Below the pieces are notes generated by a model, which was not told where the DNA came from, did not search any database, and was given only the letters and a program-made list of their open reading frames with translations. The position numbers and the translations under genes were made by a program. Positions 26,465 through 34,783 of a DNA stretch of 64,000 nucleotides are shown piece after piece; the first letter of the stretch is position 1, and each line of letters begins with the position of its first letter. The stretch comes from Dyadobacter psychrotolerans (GTDB lineage: Bacteria > Bacteroidota > Bacteroidia > Cytophagales > Spirosomataceae), in the NCBI RefSeq assembly GCF_004349265.1, contig NZ_SMFL01000015.1, forward strand, positions 103,971-167,970, written 5' to 3'.

Positions 26465-28564
26465 ATGAAACATGTTCTGCTGATCCTGGTTTTGCTGGCA
26501 GTGACCAGCGCTGAGGCTGTTTGCCAAATCCCGGATTTACGACCCTATAAAACGCTTTCCCAAAAATTAAAAAGGTTACAGGTTGTCTGCGATTCACTTG
26601 CGGGAAAAGGGAAAATATCAGAAGAAAAAATAGTGGCCAGGCATGGCCTGAAATTAACACCAGCCAACGATCTGCTGAACCTGGCAAAATTTCATTTTTA
26701 TCTCGGGTTCGTCTATGGCGAATTAGGCTCTGACAGTTCGGTTTATCATTTTGAAAAATCAATCGATTATTCCCGGAAAGCAAAAAATCCTGAGGCTGTT
26801 AAAAACGCGTTGGAAAGGGTGATGTTTACCTATTCCAGCTTTGGGAAATATAAAGAGAAGGCAAGGTTGGCTTTAAAAGAGCTTCTGGCAATTATTGATA
26901 CAACCAAAAGCGAACCTGGGAAAGTGGACATGATGGCCACGATCGGGAATTACTACGGAATGAATGGCCAGTACGAAAAGCAGATGCAGTTATTGCTTCG
27001 TGGTATCGAAATTAAAAAGCGCCTGATCGCAAGCGGCAAAATCAAAGACCGTGAAGACGTGGTTGCGGATCTGATGAATCTGGGGGAACTATATGTGGAA
27101 ACAGATCAGGCAGAAGTTGGGTTTAAATATATTCAGGAAGCCAGAAAGTACATTGTTGCTTACCCAAACTACATCGCCCATTATTACAAAGATATGGCCG
27201 ATGTATTGCTCATTCTCGATAAACCATCACAGGCGAGGGTCTATTATGATAGCCTCACCGCCATGCTGACGCCTGCCAACAAAAGTTCCGTTCATCGTAG
27301 CAACAGAATAGCTTCTGATCTTGCATTCACAGAATATTACCTGACAAATAACAAAACCGACAGCGCGTCCATACACATTTCACGCGCAGTTGAAATGTCC
27401 CAGAAATGGCCTGATGAGTACCTGACCCCACAAATTGATTACATGAGGGGAAAGGTTTATTTTGCCAGGAAGGAGTTTGCCAAAGCGCTTACTTTCCTGG
27501 AATCATCCGAGCCGCTTGCAAGAGATTCGGACCCACAGATGTATGTTTCACATTTACAGCTGCTTGCGCAGAGTTATGGAGCCGCCGGTCAGTGGAAACA
27601 GGCATACAACACCTATGAAAAGTATGCTCCGCTGAGAGATTCGTTGTACATTGAAGCGTCGAAAAAAAGCATTGCCGACGCGGAAGCACATTATCAGAAT
27701 AAGGATAAACAATTACAGATCGAGTTAAAGAATGTGCAGATCGATGATGCAAAAAAGCAGCGAATCTGGTTTATTTCGGGTTTGGCATTGCTTGCGTTTT
27801 CACTCGCTTTGCTCGGTGTGATTTATCGTAATAAAAAACAGAATGCGGAAATACTGGATGCTAAAAACCGGCAAATGGAAAAACTGATCGGTGAACTGGA
27901 AGAAGCGAACCGTACCAAAGCAAAATTGTTCAGTATCATCAGCCATGATCTGCGTTCCCCGATCAGCCAGGTTTATCAGTTTCTTAAATTGCAGCAGCTT
28001 AACCCAAAGTTGCTGAATGATACGCAGCGCGCTGAACTAAGTGAGCGAATACAGACTGCCACCGGTTCACTTTTGGAAACGATGGAAGATCTATTATTAT
28101 GGTCCAAAACGCAGATGAATCAGTTTCAGGCCGATGTTCAGCCCACCTCGCTTTTGCCGGTTGTAAGTCAGTGTCTGAAATTGCTTCAGTTGAACATTGA
28201 AGCAAAAAAGTTAAATATTGAAACACTCATTTCTCATGAAATGGTGGTACAATCTGATCCTTATTATTTGCAGGCAATTGTCAGGAATTTGCTTCAAAAC
28301 GCAATAAAGGCAACCGAGGAGTCGGGTGTCATTCGGGTAGGGATAACCGGATCTGACGAAAATAAAGCTTTGTCAATCGAAAATTCAGGTCCCGTTTTTA
28401 CCCAGGAAGATTACATCAGGATTTTATCTCAAAAAGATAATACCCAGGGTTTATCCGGATTAGGTCTGAGGCTGGTTGATGAGCTTTCAGAAAAAACCGG
28501 TTTGAAAATCAGGTTTGAAAACCCGGACGGAAATTTGACGAGGGCGCTGGTGGTGTTTGGATAA
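26465..28564 (+). CDS. TPR-containing sensor histidine kinase
   Basis: A 699-residue membrane kinase. A signal peptide (residues 1-20) leads to a periplasmic helical region of about 400 residues with tetratricopeptide-like repeats (AKFHFYLGFVYGELGSDSS, ADLMNLGELYVETDQAEVGF, LAQSYGAAGQWKQAYNTYEKY). A short coiled coil and one membrane helix (residues 435-455) follow. The HisKA domain carries the phosphoacceptor His494 in ISHDLRSPI, and the HATPase domain has the N-box NLLQNAIKAT and a short G-box LSGLGLRLVDEL. The response regulator gene lies 3 bp upstream, so the two form an operon. The TPR part should sense a periplasmic protein or peptide. The operon converges on the 28.6-42.3 kb surface-protein genes. 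Confidence 0.92.
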   Translation: MKHVLLILVLLAVTSAEAVCQIPDLRPYKTLSQKLKRLQVVCDSLAGKGKISEEKIVARHGLKLTPANDLLNLAKFHFYLGFVYGELGSDSSVYHFEKSIDYSRKAKNPEAVKNALERVMFTYSSFGKYKEKARLALKELLAIIDTTKSEPGKVDMMATIGNYYGMNGQYEKQMQLLLRGIEIKKRLIASGKIKDREDVVADLMNLGELYVETDQAEVGFKYIQEARKYIVAYPNYIAHYYKDMADVLLILDKPSQARVYYDSLTAMLTPANKSSVHRSNRIASDLAFTEYYLTNNKTDSASIHISRAVEMSQKWPDEYLTPQIDYMRGKVYFARKEFAKALTFLESSEPLARDSDPQMYVSHLQLLAQSYGAAGQWKQAYNTYEKYAPLRDSLYIEASKKSIADAEAHYQNKDKQLQIELKNVQIDDAKKQRIWFISGLALLAFSLALLGVIYRNKKQNAEILDAKNRQMEKLIGELEEANRTKAKLFSIISHDLRSPISQVYQFLKLQQLNPKLLNDTQRAELSERIQTATGSLLETMEDLLLWSKTQMNQFQADVQPTSLLPVVSQCLKLLQLNIEAKKLNIETLISHEMVVQSDPYYLQAIVRNLLQNAIKATEESGVIRVGITGSDENKALSIENSGPVFTQEDYIRILSQKDNTQGLSGLGLRLVDELSEKTGLKIRFENPDGNLTRALVVFG

Positions 28565-28592
28565 AGGCACAGAGTTAACTGCGGAATTAACA

Positions 28593-29024
28593 TTACTCTG
28601 GCACCAACTCATATTCATTGGTTGTGTTTCCCGTTTTTCTGCTTTCCGTTGTGCGTTTTAAAGTCAGTTTAGTTTCGGAACTGTTTACAATGTAAAACTC
28701 TACATTGCCGGAAGTTTCGCTTGGCGGCGGAGTAAGGTTTTCCAGAATCAGGCGCTTGTAGTCTGTCGCAAGGGACCATTTTCCGGTTAATTTTCTGCCG
28801 TCAATATCCGAAAAAGTTACCTGGTCTGTAACGGTTAGGTCGAGCCGGAAACGGGAATAACCCGGCCGCGTGTTTGCTGCATTTCCTTCCGTGTAAACCA
28901 ATGTTCCGTTTTCTTTCACGGTCAATGCCTTCCAGACTTTCCGGACATTTATCGTATCAATTTCTTTCGGCTGGCAGCCCGCCAGAAAACTGCACAGAAC
29001 TGCGGTTATTAAATATTTTTTCAT
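28593..29024 (-). CDS. Small lipoprotein, lipocalin-like, last gene of the surface operon
   Basis: A 143-residue protein with a lipobox leader (ITAVLCSFLAGC, Cys17). The mature chain is all-beta in character: YSRFRLDLTVTDQVTFSDIDGRKLTGKWSL, VEFYIVNSSETKLTLKR. The GKW-plus-strand pattern recalls lipocalin-like proteins of Bacteroidota, but I cannot assign a named family firmly. Its start codon overlaps the stop of the T9SS FN3 gene by 4 bases (ATGA at 29021-29024), so it is translationally coupled to that operon and is probably part of its function. Likely attached to the outer or inner membrane. Confidence 0.7.
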   Translation of the reverse strand: MKKYLITAVLCSFLAGCQPKEIDTINVRKVWKALTVKENGTLVYTEGNAANTRPGYSRFRLDLTVTDQVTFSDIDGRKLTGKWSLATDYKRLILENLTPPPSETSGNVEFYIVNSSETKLTLKRTTESRKTGNTTNEYELVPE

Positions 29025-31612
29025 TGGAATAAAATGATTTTCTCGCTGATTACCTGCTTGTCTGTTTTTGCCAAAACGATATAAATTCCTGGCGCCAGAT
29101 CGTGAAGGTCTGTTTGTGAGGTTTGCGGAGATATAAACTGTTTTAGTTTTGCACCTTTTATATCAACCAAAGTTATGTCTGCCTTTTGAGATCCGGCCAG
29201 CTTTATGTGAAGCGTTTTGTCAAAAGCATAAATCAGATGTTTGGAAGCGACAGGTTCTGTTCCTGTGATGATTGAGAATGCCTCCACTTTCGCCACATTG
29301 CTGTAAAGGGAACTGCCCGCAGCGTTGGTTGCTTTAATCCGGTAATAATAGTCGGCCACATCCAGAATCTCACGGTCAGCAAACTGAATGATGGATGCGG
29401 CTTGTTTTCCGATCTGGACAAAACCCTGGTCGGGCCTGGTTGAACGCTCGATAATTACCTCAACGGCGTTGGCAGACAACGGCGACCAGCGAAGCTGTAT
29501 CAAATCAAAATCCAGGGGAATGGCTGTCAGGTCGCGCGGCGCATCCGGGATTGGCGCCTGTGGTGTCGTTACCTCTGCAACATTACTTAAAGGTGAATTG
29601 CCGATTGCATTAAAAGCAAAGATTCGGAAATAGTATTTGGTCAATGCATTCAGGCCTTTGTTTTCGTAGGTAGTTACATTAGCAGCCACATCCGCCACTT
29701 TTGTAAAATTGACGCCATCCGTAGATCGCTGTATCTGGAAGCCTGTTTCATTTCCAGAAATATCTGCCCAGGACAAGTTCACCTGTTCGTAAGTAATGGC
29801 AACGGCGGTTAACCTTGCCGGAGCAACAGGTGCAACATCCATTGTGGTTGCAGAGGCAATATTGGAAAAAGGAGATGGGTTGGCTGTATTTATTGCCCTT
29901 ACTCTGAACCAGTATTGGGTCGCGGGATTTAAGCCTGTATTTTGATAGGTTGTCGTATTGGCTGGGAGATCTGTTATTTTGGTAAAATTGGTTCCGTCTG
30001 TCGACCGCTGCAATTCAAAGCCAGTTTCGTTGGTAGACACATCTTTCCAGGTTAAATTGATCTGACTGCTTGAAATAGTGGCTGCTGCTAAATCGGTGGG
30101 AGCAGCGGGAGGAATATCAAAAGTTGTCGCTTCGGCGACGTTTGAAAAGCCGGAACTTCCGATATTGTTTTTTGCTTTAATCCGAAACCAGTACTTGGTA
30201 AGCGTGGTCAGTCCGGTTGCCTGGTACGTAATCGTGTTTGCGGAAAGATCTGCCAGTTTGCTAAATGTGGTACCATTGAGTGAAATCTCCAGCTCAAAAC
30301 CGGTTTCATTTGAAGAGACATCTGCCCAGGAAAGATCGATTTGAGTGTTGGAAACGGGCGTCGCAGTCAGTCTTGCCGGTGCAACAGGAGCTACTTCCGC
30401 TGTTGTGGCATCTGCAACATTGGAATAATCCGAATATCCGCCAGCGTTTTTAGCGCGGACTTTATACCAATACCGGGTTGTCGGACTAAGTCCGGTATGT
30501 TGGTAAATTACGGTATTTGCAGGCAAATCGGCGAGTTTGGAATAGCTCGTTCCATTCAAAGAAAATTCGAGTTCAAAGCCGTCCTCATTAATAGCATTGT
30601 CAGTCCAGCTCAGATTTATCTGGCTTCCTGATGCAACGGTTGCAGTCAGAACAGTAGGAGCGGCCGGTCTGACGATAGGTGCAGTTCCCGTTGTGGCACA
30701 AACCGGACCGGCATATTCAGAGTTTCCGACTGCGTTTTTTGCCCTTACTCTGTAACAATACTGACTTGAAGCATTTAATCCTCTGTCCTGGTAAGATGCT
30801 GCATTTGGGCCAAGATCTGCGATTTTTTGAAATGTTCCGGTGGAAGTGGTTCCGCGTTCAATCTCATAACCTGTTTCATTAGCAGCCAAATCTGCCCATG
30901 CCAGATCAATGCCGGAAGAAGAAACGGAGGTTGCTGTCAGACGTCCCGGAGCCACAGGCACGACCTGCGTGGTGGTAGCACAAGAGGAATTGGAATAACC
31001 AGATTCTCCGCTTGTATTGTGTGCCCTGACTCTATAACAGTATTGAGTGCCCGCAGATAATCCGGTATCGTCAAAGGAGAGGGTGCGATTATAAGGAACG
31101 ATGGCAATTTGTGAATATGCGCCTCCTGCTGACATGTTGGCACGCTCCAGATAAAATGTAGTACTCCCGTCGTTATTACCATCCCAGGTAATACGAATCG
31201 TGTTGGCGTTTAATAAAGCTGCTGCAAGGTTACCCGGCGCAACCGGTGGCGCGATGGGTGTGTTTACCTGGACATCATTAGAAAACGAAGAATTTTGTGT
31301 TGCCGATTTCGCCCGAACTCTGTAATAATATAACGTGTTTGCAGAAACGGTTAAATCCTGATAGGTAGTTACATTTTTTCCGGCAGAGCCGATCAATACA
31401 AAGTTATTTCCCAAGCCGCCGTCCCGGAAAATGTCAAAACCTGTTTCCAGCTCTCCCGAATTGTCCTTCCAGCTCAGTTCAACCCGGTTATAAACCGGAG
31501 CTGTGCCAGCAAGACCGGTAGGAGCAGGCAGGACTGTTTGGGAAAAACTGTTTGCTGAAAATAGGAGGACAGCGTAAATTGTAATTTTAAGTGTTGAGAA
31601 GAAGTTTTTCAT
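29021..31612 (-). CDS. Eight-FN3-domain secreted protein with T9SS sorting domain
   Basis: An 863-residue protein: signal peptide (residues 1-24), eight fibronectin type III modules of about 93 residues each (each begins AP..L.A and has W.D....ETGFE or a variant), then a C-terminal sorting domain at about residues 795-863. The CTD has ITLVDIKGAKLKQF, LHDLAPGIYIVLA and the final EKIILFQ, the type A signal for the type IX secretion system, so the protein should be exported and anchored on the cell surface. FN3 arrays act as spacers or protein- and glycan-binding rods. It follows the 706-residue FN3 gene after 6 bp and overlaps the lipoprotein gene by 4 bp. It is the only gene of the operon with a visible T9SS signal. 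Confidence 0.88.
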   Translation of the reverse strand: MKNFFSTLKITIYAVLLFSANSFSQTVLPAPTGLAGTAPVYNRVELSWKDNSGELETGFDIFRDGGLGNNFVLIGSAGKNVTTYQDLTVSANTLYYYRVRAKSATQNSSFSNDVQVNTPIAPPVAPGNLAAALLNANTIRITWDGNNDGSTTFYLERANMSAGGAYSQIAIVPYNRTLSFDDTGLSAGTQYCYRVRAHNTSGESGYSNSSCATTTQVVPVAPGRLTATSVSSSGIDLAWADLAANETGYEIERGTTSTGTFQKIADLGPNAASYQDRGLNASSQYCYRVRAKNAVGNSEYAGPVCATTGTAPIVRPAAPTVLTATVASGSQINLSWTDNAINEDGFELEFSLNGTSYSKLADLPANTVIYQHTGLSPTTRYWYKVRAKNAGGYSDYSNVADATTAEVAPVAPARLTATPVSNTQIDLSWADVSSNETGFELEISLNGTTFSKLADLSANTITYQATGLTTLTKYWFRIKAKNNIGSSGFSNVAEATTFDIPPAAPTDLAAATISSSQINLTWKDVSTNETGFELQRSTDGTNFTKITDLPANTTTYQNTGLNPATQYWFRVRAINTANPSPFSNIASATTMDVAPVAPARLTAVAITYEQVNLSWADISGNETGFQIQRSTDGVNFTKVADVAANVTTYENKGLNALTKYYFRIFAFNAIGNSPLSNVAEVTTPQAPIPDAPRDLTAIPLDFDLIQLRWSPLSANAVEVIIERSTRPDQGFVQIGKQAASIIQFADREILDVADYYYRIKATNAAGSSLYSNVAKVEAFSIITGTEPVASKHLIYAFDKTLHIKLAGSQKADITLVDIKGAKLKQFISPQTSQTDLHDLAPGIYIVLAKTDKQVISEKIILFQ
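29257..31530 (-). repeat. Tandem FN3 module array in the T9SS protein
   Basis: Eight in-frame repeats of about 280 bp within one gene. The middle ones (modules 3-7) are close copies, sharing the W.D....ETG pattern and the closing YRVRAKN or WFRVRA. They probably arose by duplication and may be prone to recombination. Modules 1, 2 and 8 are more divergent. Confidence 0.8.
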
Positions 31613-31618
31613 ATCGTT

Positions 31619-33739
31619 TTATTTAACATCCACTTCGATAATTTTAGAAAGTCCTGATTCCATGCCATCCTGGTATATTACCCGCACCGCATATTGGGTT
31701 AACCCTTTTTGGGGACGTTTGTCACGGTATTCACGTGTATCATAAATCGAATCATAACTCGCAAAACCTTCATTTTTCAAAGCTTTGTAAATGACAAACC
31801 GGCAATTTGGAATATTGTAAGTCCAATACAATGATACGCTTTTATCGGGATTCAGAAATGCTTTTAGTCCGTTTACCGAAGCAGGCGTAATACGTGGTGT
31901 TTTTACATTAAGCGGAAAGGATACATCCGAACGTAATCCGGCCTCATCCACCGCCACCAGAGCATAACCATATTCAGAATGGCCTTTGATTGTTTTATCA
32001 GCAAAATTTGAAACCGAATTTTCCAGTTTTGCGAGTTCAACCCAGCGCTCCGTATTTTTTCCACGCCGCATTAGAATTTGGTTGCTCACGTCGGCACTGC
32101 TGCTGGGCGACCAGGAAATAACTACCGCAGTGTCACTGACGGTGTAATTTTGAATTACGGGAGCAACAGGTTTAAGAAGATCCGGTCGTTTTAATTCAAA
32201 AATGTCCGATGGTTCGCTGGGGTTGTAACTTTTATCGTAGGCAATAACACGAAAGTACTTTTTCCGTGTCAGCGTCTGCAGGGTTGTTGAGTCATTAAAA
32301 ACGGGCAACGCCAGATATCCTCTTGTATCACCTGTGAACACATGATCGGGTGCGTTAGCTGAAATTACGCGGTAGCCCAGCAGATCGGGTTCCCTGTTCA
32401 TATCCCAGACCAGCCTGACAAATCCGGTCGTGTCGATATATCCCTGAACTCCCATTGGTTTTGAAGGGCCTTTGCTATCCTTAATTACGCAGTAGGCTGG
32501 AAGTCCCAAACCGATGTTGCTTGCCGTGTCAATCGCAACTACCCGATAATAGTTCGGAAGATGGGGGAGTGCCGTTGTGTCAACAAAGTCTAACGCCGCC
32601 GCTCCGAGTGGCTGGGACGTCAATGGGGTAAACGGTCCATCCAGGTTCATGCCTTTTGCTACTACAAAACCTGCCAGATCGGCTGGCCTGTCGTTATATT
32701 TCCAGGTCAGCTTCACGTTGCTTCCCTGTAAGTGAGTAGCTTTAAGGTCTTCAACGGCATGGGGAGCCGTGCGGTCAACTGCTGAGCCTGAGACGATTTC
32801 AGAAGCGACGAGTTCACCAAAAGGTGTGATGCCCAGAACCCTGTATTGGTAAGGCCGGTAATTTTGTTTTACAGAATCTGTGTATTCAATTTTATCATCT
32901 AAAACCGAAGTTGGCGCTTGGATCCAGGGTCGTTTCGTAATTCGCCGGAAGGTTTTTCCGCCATCGTCGGATCTTTGTACATAATAGCATGAAAACAAAT
33001 TTTCAGATAACAGGCGGTTCCAGCTCAGCCGGATCAGATGTTCTCCCGAAGTTACTTTCACCGGAGTCATACGCTGCGCTTCCGTCTCTTTTTCGTTTGT
33101 GACAGAAGTCACAGCCATTTCAACGGGATACAATTCAGGATTGGTCAGCGGTGTGAGGTAATAGCTGTACCGGACACCTTTTTTAACGTTTTTATCAACC
33201 CATCCCAGCGCCATTCCCGTCGCGTTTCTCGGGCTTACATCCGCAAGTAATAATGCAATCATCATCCGCAGGTCATTCTGGTTTTGCTGATCAAGAATTT
33301 TATCAAGCGTAATCGCATCGTTGGCACCGATGGGTGTGTTTGTACCATTAACCAGCTGAGCAGATGCCGCCGCCAGGGTGTCTTTTGCTGAAACATTTTT
33401 TAGCCATTCCGCTGTCGTCCATGGTTTTACTGTGATCTGGTAGTCCAGATGCATTTTTTTATCCGGCGTTAAGCTTCTTCTCGTCAGCAGGTAACCTTGT
33501 TTTAAAGCCTGGCGAAAAAGTGCTGCATGGTTAGGAGCCCAGCGGACCACAACCGAATCGCCAAATGCTTTTGCCATAATGCCCACCCGGTACCTGCCGG
33601 TTAATGAAGTGTCGATCCTGGGCTGGGGCCGTTTTGAAATATCATCCGCTTGCTGCCCAAGACAGATTCCGCCTGTAAGCAATATACTTAGGAGCAGAAC
33701 AAGAGTGCTTGATAAGACGGATTTATAAAATATTTTCAT
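31619..33739 (-). CDS. Secreted protein with several FN3-like domains
   Basis: A 706-residue protein with a signal peptide (LVLLLSILLTGGICLGQ). Residues 35-215 form an N-terminal region I do not recognise (DSVVVRWAPNHAALFRQAL, GMALGWVDKNVKKGVRYSYYL). About five FN3-like modules follow, seen as W..........YYV, KLTWKYNDRPADLAGF, LVWDMNREPDLLGY, ISWSPSSSADV and LYWTYNIPNC. There is no T9SS CTD and no lipobox, so it is likely periplasmic or held by partners. It lies 11 bp after the 337-residue gene and 6 bp before the T9SS FN3 gene. I recognise the repeat type but not the protein. Confidence 0.8.
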   Translation of the reverse strand: MKIFYKSVLSSTLVLLLSILLTGGICLGQQADDISKRPQPRIDTSLTGRYRVGIMAKAFGDSVVVRWAPNHAALFRQALKQGYLLTRRSLTPDKKMHLDYQITVKPWTTAEWLKNVSAKDTLAAASAQLVNGTNTPIGANDAITLDKILDQQNQNDLRMMIALLLADVSPRNATGMALGWVDKNVKKGVRYSYYLTPLTNPELYPVEMAVTSVTNEKETEAQRMTPVKVTSGEHLIRLSWNRLLSENLFSCYYVQRSDDGGKTFRRITKRPWIQAPTSVLDDKIEYTDSVKQNYRPYQYRVLGITPFGELVASEIVSGSAVDRTAPHAVEDLKATHLQGSNVKLTWKYNDRPADLAGFVVAKGMNLDGPFTPLTSQPLGAAALDFVDTTALPHLPNYYRVVAIDTASNIGLGLPAYCVIKDSKGPSKPMGVQGYIDTTGFVRLVWDMNREPDLLGYRVISANAPDHVFTGDTRGYLALPVFNDSTTLQTLTRKKYFRVIAYDKSYNPSEPSDIFELKRPDLLKPVAPVIQNYTVSDTAVVISWSPSSSADVSNQILMRRGKNTERWVELAKLENSVSNFADKTIKGHSEYGYALVAVDEAGLRSDVSFPLNVKTPRITPASVNGLKAFLNPDKSVSLYWTYNIPNCRFVIYKALKNEGFASYDSIYDTREYRDKRPQKGLTQYAVRVIYQDGMESGLSKIIEVDVK

Positions 33740-33750
33740 GATAAATAAGC

Positions 33751-34764
33751 TTACTTGGCAGGGTTAAAAACGGAGGCTGTGCGAACTTTGTTGATATCGA
33801 AAAAACCAAATGCCTGCGGCGAGGGACATTTGTAATAAGAGTCATATAATTCATGAAGCTTCCCGTCCTTGGTCATTTGCTGCATTTGTTTCATGTTGCT
33901 TACGAACACACCAAAGTCCGAACTCTGATTTTTATAATATACCAATGGTTTGTAAAGCATGTTCCAGCCGGCATAATTTATATCGGAAGTAAGTTTGCTG
34001 TCGCCCTTAACTTTGTCGATTCTTGATTTGGCGATAACTACTGCCAGTACGCAGTTTACTTTGGCCAGATTACTGGTCATCATAAAAAATCCTTTTGACC
34101 ACTCATTGTTGCAGGGAATTTTCTTTCCATCTTTATCTACCTGGTAATAGGAATCATTGCAGTACACCAGATATTGCTTTGTCTTGTTGTAGATATTATA
34201 AAGGTGATCATCGAAATAGCTTGGCTGTTCACTATCTTTTGTAAAAGGATCAGCAGCGAATTCTTCATGAATCGCTTTTCTAAGCATAATTTTGGACTGC
34301 AATGAATTGTAGGTACCATGGTTTTCTGCCAGAAGAGTGAGCTGGTCTCCGATAGCTATAGTAATCATTTTTTTATAATTGCCATCATAAATCTGATTGT
34401 TAAGTTCCTCATAAGTAGACACATGAGGAAGTATGTATTTGTCATAGGCGTTACGCACGGGAATGGAAGAATAAGTGACGCCATATTGTTTGGTTCCCGG
34501 TTGGCCAAAAATGGTTTGCGTGATATGCTCCTCCACATATTTTTCTATTGCAGGCGAATTTCCGTCCATAACCGCATCCGAAACAGTAAGCCCGCCGGTT
34601 GTCTTTAATCCACTAACCGGCGACCCATTAGCAATGGACTGCATGTCGCCCAATGAGTAGGTTTTGGGCGCTATATTTGCATTTTTGCTAACGTTCAGCT
34701 TTACTTTCTGCCCCACCAGTACAAGGCAGTTTAATAAAAAGAATATTGTCAAAATCGTTTTCAT
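33751..34764 (-). CDS. Secreted protein of unknown family in the surface operon
   Basis: A 337-residue protein with a signal peptide (ILTIFFLLNCLVLVGQ). I do not recognise a domain. Visible features are an N-terminal low-complexity start (KLNVSKNANIAPKTYSLGDM), a mostly helical middle with NNQIYDGNYKKMITIAIGDQL and MLRKAIHEEFAADPF, and a pair of cysteines (YCNDSYY, IPCNNEW) that could form a disulfide. The end contains GFFDINKVRTASVFNPAK. It is 19 bp downstream of the giant gene and 11 bp upstream of the FN3 gene, so it is part of the operon. The role can only be guessed as an envelope subunit of the same assembly. Confidence 0.75.
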   Translation of the reverse strand: MKTILTIFFLLNCLVLVGQKVKLNVSKNANIAPKTYSLGDMQSIANGSPVSGLKTTGGLTVSDAVMDGNSPAIEKYVEEHITQTIFGQPGTKQYGVTYSSIPVRNAYDKYILPHVSTYEELNNQIYDGNYKKMITIAIGDQLTLLAENHGTYNSLQSKIMLRKAIHEEFAADPFTKDSEQPSYFDDHLYNIYNKTKQYLVYCNDSYYQVDKDGKKIPCNNEWSKGFFMMTSNLAKVNCVLAVVIAKSRIDKVKGDSKLTSDINYAGWNMLYKPLVYYKNQSSDFGVFVSNMKQMQQMTKDGKLHELYDSYYKCPSPQAFGFFDINKVRTASVFNPAK

Positions 34765-34783
34765 AATCGTGAGTGCGTCGGCA

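Noticed and set aside
29257..31530. Regular repeats that could look like a CRISPR array.
   Set aside because: The repeat unit is about 280 bp, in frame and translated as FN3 modules, with no short repeats and spacers.
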